Source of the DNA: Pilaira anomala
Lineage: Eukaryota; Mucoromycota; Mucoromycetes; Mucorales; Mucoraceae
DNA: 64,000 nt
NCBI GenBank assembly: GCA_025716855.1
Contig: JAIXMQ010000011.1
Location: forward strand, 1 to 64,000
Reading direction: 5' to 3'
Position numbers and translations under genes: made by a program. Under the pieces are notes generated by a model. That model saw nothing but the letters and a program-made list of their open reading frames with translations. It searched no databases and was not told where the DNA came from. This document shows positions 56,552-64,000 of the stretch, in pieces (the first letter of the stretch is position 1; every line of letters begins with the position of its first letter).

Positions 56552-58932
56552 AAGAGAAAGAGAAAGAATGTAACAAAAATTTACACTTCTAGTTCTGTTC
56601 CCGGTGGTCAAAATATTCGTCTCTCACCTGAATTAGGCAACGTTTGTTTCGCATCTACTCAAACAGGATGGATCTTTTCACTTAAATCATTTTCAAAACT
56701 TTATGCTGATTCATATGAAGCCGATTTCGATGAAAACGATTTTGCTAAACGTCTTTGGGGAGATGTATATATTAATCCAGAGAAGGGTACCTTTCATCGT
56801 AAATCACAAGGTGGATCCATGAAGCGTACATTTGTTCATTTTATATTGGAACCACTCTACAAAATTTATGCTCAAGTCATTGGTGAAGAAACCGAGGATT
56901 TAAAACGAACCTTACGCTCTTTAGGTATTTACTTGAAGTCTAAAGATTATGCTTTAAATGTAAAACCTTTACTTTGTTTGGTTTTAACTCAATTCTTTGG
57001 AACCGCTGGATCTTTTGTTGAAATGGTTTCAAAACACATTCCTTCTCCCGTCGAGAACGCTCCTCACAAAATTGAAAGGTTCTATACAGGTCCTATTGCT
57101 TCTAACGTAGTTCAATCCATGATCAAGTGTGATGCAGATGGTCCTTTAATGATTCAAATCACTAAACTTTATAATAATGAACAAAGTACTGAATTCCGTG
57201 CATTTGGAAGAGTATTCAGTGGTAGTGTAAAGGTTGGACAAGTTGTACGTGTCTTGGGTGAAGGATATTCAATTGATGATGAAGAAGATATGACAATGCA
57301 AAAAGTTGAACATACCTGGATTAATGAATCTAGATATCTTGTTGAAGTAGAAGGTGTTCCTGCTGGTGGTTGGGTTTTATTAGGTGGTGTGGATAGTTCA
57401 ATCATGAAGACCGCTACAATTGTTGATCAAAAATCAAGAGACGACGCTTATATCTTTAAACCTCTTCGTTTCCCTACTGCTGCTACTTTAAAGGTAGCTA
57501 TCGAACCCGTTAATCCATCTGAATTACCTAAAATGTTGGACGGTCTTCGTAAGATCAACAAGAGTTATCCTATCGTAACTACAAAGGTAGAAGAATCGGG
57601 TGAACATATCGTTTTAGGTACTGGTGAATTATACTTGGACTGTGTATTACATGATCTTCGTCGTATGTATGCTGAAATTGAACTCAAGGTATCTGATCCT
57701 GTTGTACGATTCTGTGAAACTGTTGTTGAAACATCTGCATTAAAATGTTTTGCTGAGACACCAAATAAGAAGTAAGCATTTCACAAAAAGTACGATATAT
57801 AAAATATTTATCATTATTTTTATTATTATATAGAAATAAGTTGACATTCATTGCTGAACCTCTTGAAAAAGAACTTGCAGAAGAGATTGAAAATGGAGAT
57901 ATCAGTATTCGTTGGCCAAAAGCTAAACTTGGTCAACATTTAGAAACTAAGCATGGTTGGGATGTACTTGCTTCTAGATCAGTTTGGGCATTTGGTCCAG
58001 ATGATATGGGTCCCAACTTGTTAATGGATGATACATTGCCTTCTGAAGTAGATAAAAAGTTATTATTCTCTGTAAAAGATTCTATTCGTCAAGGTTTCCA
58101 ATGGGGTACCAGAGAAGGTCCTCTTTGTGATGAACGTAAAGTAATTTTTATTTTCTTTTATCAAATCAAAAAAAAAAAAGATCTATACTAATCCTTACTC
58201 TCTCTTTTCTTTCTTTTTTTAGCTATTCGTAATGTTAAATTTAAAATTTTAGATGCTGTGTTAGCAAATGAACCAATTTATAGAGGTGGCGGACAAATCA
58301 TTCCCACTGCACGTCGTGTTTGCTATTCTTCTTTCTTGACTGTAAGTTTTAAAAGGGAAAAAAAAATTGCTTTTTGAATTCAAAAAGAAAAAAAAAATAC
58401 TTATTTATCTTTATAGGCTACACCTCGTTTAATGGAGCCTGTATACTATGTTGAAATTCAAGCACCGGCAGATTGTGTTTCTGCAGTTTATGCAGTATTA
58501 CAACGACGAAGGTAAATAAAAGAATGATACATATTTTTTATTTATATTATAAACCAACCAAAAACAATATATAGAGGTCATGTCACTCAAGATATTCCCA
58601 AACCTGGGTCGCCATTGTATACAGTCAAGGCTTATATTCCAGTCATTGATTCTTGTGGTTTCGAAACAGATCTTAGAACACATACAGAAGGACAAGCCTT
58701 TTGTCAACAAATCTTTGATCATTGGCAAATCGTACCTGGAGATCCATTAGATACAAGTATCGTACTTCGTCCATTGGAAGCAAGTCCTGCTCAACATTTA
58801 GCTAGAGATTTCATGGTCAAGACAAGAAGAAGAAAGGGTCTTTCTGAAGATGTTAGCATAAACAAATATTTTGATGATCCCATGTTGTTAGCACTGGCTC
58901 AAACTGATGTATTAGGTGGTGTTTATGAATAA
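55471..58932 (+). CDS. SNU114: U5 snRNP GTPase SNU114/EFTUD2
   Basis: EF-2-like GTPase of the U5 snRNP that controls spliceosome activation and disassembly. Starts [20 protein letters not shown] with an acidic N-terminus typical of the family. Exons 55471-55642, 55703-55901, 55985-56500, 56593 onward, to DVLGGVYE at 58932. GTPase motifs: [14 protein letters not shown] (G1), [13 protein letters not shown] (G3), [20 protein letters not shown] (G4). Domain II/III reads [20 protein letters not shown] and [20 protein letters not shown]; domain IV follows [20 protein letters not shown]; domain V reads [20 protein letters not shown] and ends [20 protein letters not shown]. Eight exons. Intron 3 (56501-56592) is GA-rich. 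Full length (about 975 residues) with no breaks. Not EF-2, which lacks the acidic N-terminus. Confidence 0.96.
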
Positions 58933-59257
58933 ACTTTTTTTTTTCCTTTCTATTATTATTATTACTTTTTTTTTTTATATATAAATAAATGCAACAACCA
59001 TATAAAAAAAAATTATAAAATACTTTATATAAGGAATCGTCATACAAAAAATAATAAGGGGGAGAAGCATGTACAGGGAAATTGAAGCTTATAAAATTGA
59101 TGTGTGTATGTGTGTGATTATGTAAGATTTAAAGGAAAGGAAAGGGAAATACAAAAGAATTAAAGAAAATATGGCTGCTTCTGAACTACACTCTCTTGAA
59201 ACCTAATTTCCCATGTTAGTAACAAGCGCATATACATAAAAATACTAGAGTTGTCCC
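58933..59257. other. Convergent 3' spacer
   Basis: Between SNU114 and the bHLH gene, which are convergent. AT-rich; no feature seen. Confidence 0.5.
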
Positions 59258-60104
59258 TTACTTTTTGAGTTGTTCGTTTTCACTAGATAATCTTTCTAAT
59301 TCTGCATAAATAGTCATTTGCGTATTTTTTAAATGTTGGATATGTTGAACAGCTGTAAAAGAGTTTTTAAATATATATGTACATACACACATATATATAT
59401 ATATATATATATTACTTACTTCTATGTAAGAGAGCTACTTTACTCAATTTCTTATTTAAACAACTTGGTAACTCGTTTCTCAAGTCTTCAAAGCCGTCCT
59501 TGATTTGAGCTCTTCTCTTTTGTTCTGACTGAATATGAATCTGTCTTCTCAATTCAGAATTCACAATTTTTCCTCCTCCTCCTGTTTTCGTTTCTTTTTC
59601 TTCATCGTCCTGAAAGACCACTTGTTGTAAAGGTTTTTTATGATTACTACTAGGGAAATCTTGATATGGTTTATAATCTAGAAAATCAGTATAAAACGTA
59701 TTATTATCTCGCGTTGTCAAAATATTTTCTGACGCGCGTTGATAAGGAGAAGGTGTTGGTGTAGAAAATTGTAAACTAGTAGTAGTAGTAGTAGTAGTAG
59801 TAATATTTGCGACAGATGCTGTAGAAAGAATAGAAGAAGGTGAGGTACAACAAGATGTGTCAGTATTTGACTTGTCGTCGGTTTGTTGAGTAGTGATAGG
59901 ATTTTCTGGGGATTGAGGAATATAACCTAATAAATGTGTACATTTACAAAATTTAATGATAATTTACTTTTTTTTATAAATGTATATATAACATTTACCT
60001 TGATAGATAAATGTAGCAGCTTGTCCTTTATTATTAAATGGATTGCTAGCCACGTAATCAGTCATATTATATTCAATAAAGTTATTGGTATTTTCTTGGG
60101 CCAT
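59258..60104 (-). CDS. bHLH-leucine-zipper transcription factor, MLX-like
   Basis: Three exons from MAQENTNNFIEYNMTDYVAS (60104) to LKK at 59258. The N-terminal half is Ser/Thr-rich with a polythreonine run coded by ACT repeats (plus strand TAG repeat, 59783-59807) and a Pro-rich SPYQRAS segment. The bHLH begins RRQIHIQSEQKRRAQIKDGF (basic region with the E..R pattern for E-boxes), then EDLRNELPSCLNKKLSKVAL LHR and, after a short intron, helix 2 and zipper TVQHIQHLKNTQMTIYAELE, RLSSENEQLKK. The layout recalls MLX/Max-type and fungal bHLH-ZIP factors. It likely binds CACGTG-like sites as a dimer in the nucleus. The intron before the last exon contains TA repeats (about 59390-59411). Confidence 0.83.
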
Positions 60105-60430
60105 TTCTTTATATAAGGAAAGGAAGAAGGAGAGTATTGGGTTTGAGTTTGTTTTATTAGAAGAAAAAAGGAAGAAAAAAAAAAATTAGAAAAAAAGGAA
60201 ATGGAAAAATGATGTACGAAAGATATTTTATATCAAAAACAAAAAAAAAGTGATGACGCCAATAAGATCGTTGTCGTTCATCGTTCTTGTTGATATATAA
60301 AGAATATTTAGTTGATGCATGATAATGAAAACAACAACAAAAAGTGACATTCGTGAAACATCAATTGCATACTTTTTTTTTATCTCCTGCGTTTTATTAT
60401 AAAAAATATATACAAATTCTAATCTGGTAT
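60105..60430. other. Spacer between bHLH start and CGR1 stop
   Basis: bHLH promoter and CGR1 3' end. A-rich. Nothing further seen. Confidence 0.5.
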
Positions 60431-60974
60431 TTAAACTCTGGCCTTCTTTCTAGCCTCTCTTCTCTTCAATCTTTCAAGACGCTTAGCTGACATCTTTGCT
60501 GCTAAAGCTTCCATTCTCTCTTGTTCTTCTCTTAACTTTTTACGTTCTAAACTAACTGCTTTCTTGGCCTACAAATATGTATATATATAAATATATATAT
60601 AATAAGCAAAAAATTAAAAAAAAAAAAAAAAAAAACTTACGTCTTTCACAGCTTGCTTTTCTGCCTTTAATGATTTTTCAAGAGTTTTGGCTGAAGCGTC
60701 TCTACTACGTTCCTTGGTACGTTGTTCCCAGTTCTTACGAAGTGACTTGGGCATTTGAGTACGAACTGTAGCACTCTTTTGAATCTTCCAGTTTTTACCT
60801 TTTTTTTTAAAAAAAAAAATACTTGAAGTTAGGATCTAGATCAAGATCCAAACAAAAAAAAAAGAAAGAAAAAAAAAAGGGGGGAGAGAGCAACTTACCA
60901 GAAACACGCTTATTAATTGTATCAACTACACCAGCAACATCAGCTTTGGAATTATTTTTTGTAAGAGCAACCAT
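60431..60974 (-). CDS. CGR1: rRNA-processing protein CGR1
   Basis: Starts MVALTKNNSKADVAGVVDTI at 60974, spliced across an intron with a T9A11 tract (60800-60819) to KNWKIQKSATVRTQMPKSLR and KNWEQRTKERSRDASAKTLE, then a second intron with TA repeats and KAVSLERKKLREEQERMEAL, AAKMSAKRLERLKRREARKK to ARV at 60431. The SGKNWKxxK...LRxxWExR core and the basic coiled-coil tail are the CGR1/CCDC86 pattern. CGR1 acts in nucleolar processing of 25S/5.8S rRNA precursors. About 124 residues, normal for fungi. Confidence 0.85.
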
Positions 60975-61639
60975 TGTAAAGGGGACAAAGATCAAAGATA
61001 GAAAAAAAAGCTTTTTTTTTTTCTATTAAAATTTCTCTTTTTTTTTGGAACTGGTGTGACTAGTATAAACAGGTGTGTACAAAGGACCGCCTTTGGAGAT
61101 CAAGTTTATTCAAAAGAAATTATAACCTCTTTTAAATCATACTTTTTCTATTATCTTTGGTATATTTAATATCTTCTCTATGAATCTTTGTTCGTTTACA
61201 AATGATGTATTTATTCAGTAAGCTATTTTTTTTTTAAAAAAAATCCTACCAACACTGTACTGTATTTTCACTGGATATTGAGCTAATAGATATTCACGAA
61301 CCCCATTCGAACGACGTTCAAACCAATTTTTTTTTTCCATTTATATACACTGAAAGTTATCATAAACAGATATAAATAAAAAATTCGTTGGATTGATTTT
61401 TGTGGTAGTCCAACACTTCACTTTTGCCTTCAAAGGTTACAGAAACAAAATCTAGGAATAACATCTTTTGTTTGATTTAAAAAAAAAAAAGTTCGCACAA
61501 AAAATGTAAAAAAGTGCATAAGGTTACAATACGCAAAATGCGCAAAAAAAAAGCTTTATTTAAATAGGTTTACCTTTCAAAGAAAGTATTCGTTATAATC
61601 TATCTTTTTTTTTCTTTTGACTTTTATCGTGCCTTTTTT
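60975..61639. other. Spacer upstream of CGR1
   Basis: CGR1 promoter and AT-rich sequence with T10A8 (61226-61243). No coding signal. Confidence 0.5.
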
Positions 61640-62150
61640 TCTTCGTGAGCAAACACAGCGACGCATAGCCATCATGGTTCATGTTCCCGACAAGACTATG
61701 CTCTAGGACTTTGTAAGGAATAGGAGTAGTGGCTTTTGCCGTGAACGATCTCCGTAGGCTTGCCAGATATCCTTAGCTGAGACGCAACTAAATGGGAAAA
61801 AGAGTTGATGACTTGCCTGTTGAAACAGACAAGGCGTCTATCGAGAACGTTTTGCCTTAATATCATTCTTTTTCGATGCTTACAGAATGGGTTCTAACTC
61901 TTATTATTAGTATTATTATATATGTATATAGTTATTCTACTGTATCACGTTTTTTTTTGAACTAAAAGAAGAAATACAGCATAAACCTCATATAAAGGTA
62001 ATATAGATTATAACTAAAATAGTTTAGATAAACTGATATGCTTTTTTTTTTTTTTTTACATAGAATCCTAAGGAAACCTCTGTTGGACTTTCCAAGAAAA
62101 TGGTGTAGGACATTGTAAGGAATAGAAGTGGCTTTACCCGTCAATAACGT
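61640..62150 (-). pseudogene. Two related coding relics on the minus strand
   Basis: 61650-61770 reads FTAKATTPIPYKVLEHSLVG and NMNHDGYASLCLLT; 62065-62150 reads LTGKATSIPYNVLHHFLGKS, NRGFLRIL. The shared pattern '(L/F)T.KAT..IPY.VL.H.L' shows two copies of the same former coding sequence, 400 bp apart. On the plus strand both carry the same DNA words (TAGGAC, TTGTAAGGAATAG, GTGGCTTT). No start, no complete domain. Family unknown. Confidence 0.4.
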
Positions 62151-63138
62151 CCTTATTCAAGCATAATACATATTTATTTTTACTACTGGTATAACGCTCT
62201 TTTAATTGTTCATTGCCACCATTGCTCTTGTTATTATTCTAATATCCTCGTAGATTCTGGCCACAAAAAGTCTATATCAAATCAGCTTTATTTTCCTTAT
62301 TATCCGTTTATTCATTTTTAGATTCAGTAAATACTGCTTTCATTATTTGGATTAATAAATTGGATGCTTATATTTAAGGGAAAAAAATATAACATAGGCT
62401 TCATAGAAGAATTATGGATGATGATTCAAAAAGAGTATTTTTTATTTAATCTATATGTAATTGTTCGAAAATGGGAATATAGACATCTGTTATCATGTCT
62501 ACAAACATATAGTTATATAAATTACATGTGTAAACTATTTAATAAGTAAGATATTATAGAGCAGATATGTGTATGATATTCTAATTTTAAAACAAAAAGA
62601 ATTTTCAAAGTAAAAAGCTAAAGTTGCTCACATAAAAAAAAATAGAAATTTTTTACACATGATGCTACTGTATAAAACCTGGCCGAAAAAAGGTGAGAAA
62701 TCCAGTACATGTCCATGGCATATAAAACTGTAAAGATAATCCTTGTTTTCAAAACTCATGGAACACTAATGCAATGCGCAGCCATGTAGATAATAAGTAG
62801 AGCAACACATGATATACACGTGACTATTCTTCATTCAAATGACAAATGGATAAAATGCCTAGTGATTGAGAGAAGAATTGTCTCTATTCAACTATAAAAT
62901 AAGTGAGTTCATTGATATCTAAATATGTATATCATATACGCAAATACACATACAAGTTTCAAAGAACGTTTAAAAAAAAAAAAAAAAATAAAAAGTATTA
63001 TAGGAAAGGAAGAAAACAACTTTTTTTTTTTTGTTATTTGTCACTTTTTTTTTATTTTATGCTTTGACATTGGTATTTAAATCGAAACCTTTGTATAGTA
63101 ATTCTCTCTCTTTTTTCTTTTTTTTTTTCTGCCTAAAT
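62151..63138. other. Spacer upstream of the ADA3-like gene
   Basis: AT-rich, with an A run near 62970-62987 and T runs just before the start. A plus-strand open frame (62364-62549) has no domain. No RNA gene was seen. Confidence 0.45.
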
Positions 63139-64000
63139 ATGAATACTGATTTGACGCGTCAGTATAACCTGCCTAAGCCGGTTTCTAATACAACAGCTTC
63201 TATCATTGAACAATATAAACAGAATTTAAATAACTCAACTCTACATAATGACAACAATACAACAACCGGAAACAATAATAATCATCCTTTAGGCATTCCC
63301 GATTTGCAAGATCTTTTAAACATGAAAGCAGACTTGGAAGCATTATTACCTTTATCTGAAAGTAGAGTAAGAGATCTAAAGAAAGACTTGAGTCATTTGG
63401 ACAGGAATGTTAAAATTCGCGATAATGGTAAAATATTTTTTTTATATATATACATGACTATAGCATACTCATTGAATATAATAGAAATTTCGGGTAAGAA
63501 TATGAATGTCATTATGGAAAAAATGAAAATCAAGCAAGAATCAGGTAACAGCAAGCTACCTTCAATTTTACAAAGTGTATACTAAAACTATATTATAGAC
63601 ACCTCAGGCGATTTACACTCTTCCAATATACCAAAAAGTGAATCAAGTAGGCAAGCGTAAGTGCTTCTTTTTTTTGTTACATGACACTTATGTATTTTTA
63701 TAGAGCTCTCGAAATCATACGCAGAAGAAGAAGACGAGAGGAAACAGAAAATTCAGATGATGGTAATGTGTAGACATATATGTATATAAAGGAGAGTATA
63801 TGTGATTAGATGTATTAAATCTCTTTTCTAATAGTAACTCGAAGAAGCGAATCACCACATCATATTATCAAACTAAAGAAACTAGATGGATTCCCTTCAC
63901 TTGCATCACAAAACACAACTTCATCCTCATCACCGCCTCCATCCAAACAATCCAACGACACAAAAAAGAAAAAATCAAATACTCATGCGCGGGCGCAACA
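63139..64000 (+). CDS. Probable SAGA/ADA subunit ADA3/NGG1 (C-terminus outside window)
   Basis: Starts MNTDLTRQYNLPKPVSNTTA at 63139. An Asn-rich stretch is followed by a helical block GIPDLQDLLNMKADLEALLP and SESRVRDLKKDLSHLDR, resembling the 'IPxLxxLxxLxxELExLLP' helix of ADA3/NGG1 N-termini. After an intron come KSESSRQA, ALEIIRRRRRREETENSDD, and TRRSESPHHIIKLKKLDGFP, with a Ser/Pro/Lys-rich part running off the window. ADA3 links ADA2-GCN5 in histone acetyltransferase complexes. Splicing near 63426-63500 and 63546-63600 is uncertain. The assignment rests on a short motif only. Confidence 0.5.

Noticed and set aside
61640..61860. Possible structured RNA (U3-like ACTATGCT word) on the plus strand
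   Set aside because: Box C/D elements and the expected order of U3 motifs are not present; minus-strand protein similarity to a second copy explains the conservation better.
1..64000. CRISPR arrays, operons or bacterial ribosome-binding sites
   Set aside because: Spliceosomal introns throughout show this is eukaryotic nuclear DNA; no spaced repeats of CRISPR type were seen.

Overview
The window is nuclear DNA from a filamentous early-diverging fungus, most likely Mucoromycota (Mucorales-like). This rests on AT-rich, compact, intron-dense genes with short GT-AG introns (mostly 50-120 nt), many homopolymer and TA tracts, and gene content: an Skt5-like chitin-synthase activator with a CaaX end, an ABCD4-type transporter, MLX-like bHLH and Nrg1-like regulators, and members of repeat-associated families that I associate with Mucorales. 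No species can be named from the sequence alone. There are no operons; genes lie on both strands and most neighbours look functionally unrelated.

Layout. 0-5 kb: a membrane-anchored ARM-repeat protein and the pre-mRNA 3'-end endonuclease YSH1/CPSF73 (both minus). 5-7.4 kb: a tRNA-Arg(ACG), a broken coding fragment and a PRKRIP1 homologue. 7.6-13.5 kb: two ankyrin proteins head to head, one with a dilute (DIL) domain and one with DysF and FYVE domains, both pointing to membrane traffic. 13.8-18.6 kb: an Skt5/Chs4-like SEL1-repeat protein and an ABCD4-like transporter, convergent. 18.8-22.1 kb: a mobile-element graveyard (Ty3-type RNase H piece, possible Tc1 piece, a duplicated 165-bp repeat, decayed LINE). 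22.5-24.1 kb: an intact gene of unknown family, possibly a PD-(D/E)XK-like nuclease fold; a probable decayed relative lies at 53.8-54.5 kb. 25.9-32.1 kb: divergent poly(A) polymerase, 2OG-Fe(II) oxygenase, maleylacetoacetate isomerase, WBP2-like protein and a Nrg1-like zinc-finger protein. 32.6-39.4 kb: FAN1 nuclease with a PIP box, a rhomboid protease and ribosomal protein RPS5/uS7. 40.8-43.2 kb: an unknown Ser-rich protein, the autophagy E2 ATG10 and an unknown secreted protein. 43.2-51.6 kb: gene-poor, with one unknown protein and many pseudogene or repeat fragments. 51.6-61 kb: PKA catalytic subunit, U5 snRNP GTPase SNU114/EFTUD2, MLX-like bHLH-ZIP factor and CGR1. 63.1 kb to the end: the N-terminus of a probable ADA3/NGG1.

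Several genes touch shared processes without being clustered: mRNA processing (YSH1, poly(A) polymerase, SNU114, PRKRIP1), ribosome production (RPS5, CGR1) and vesicle or vacuole traffic (Ank-DIL, Ank-DysF-FYVE, ATG10, ABCD4). I found no convincing new multi-gene system. The most unusual items are the intact gene of unknown fold with its decayed relative, the divergent poly(A) polymerase, the fungal ABCD4 homologue, FAN1 with a PIP box and a coding minisatellite, a 24-bp perfect palindrome in a divergent promoter, a 189-bp tandem duplication open in two frames, and recurring T-tract/A-tract palindromes.
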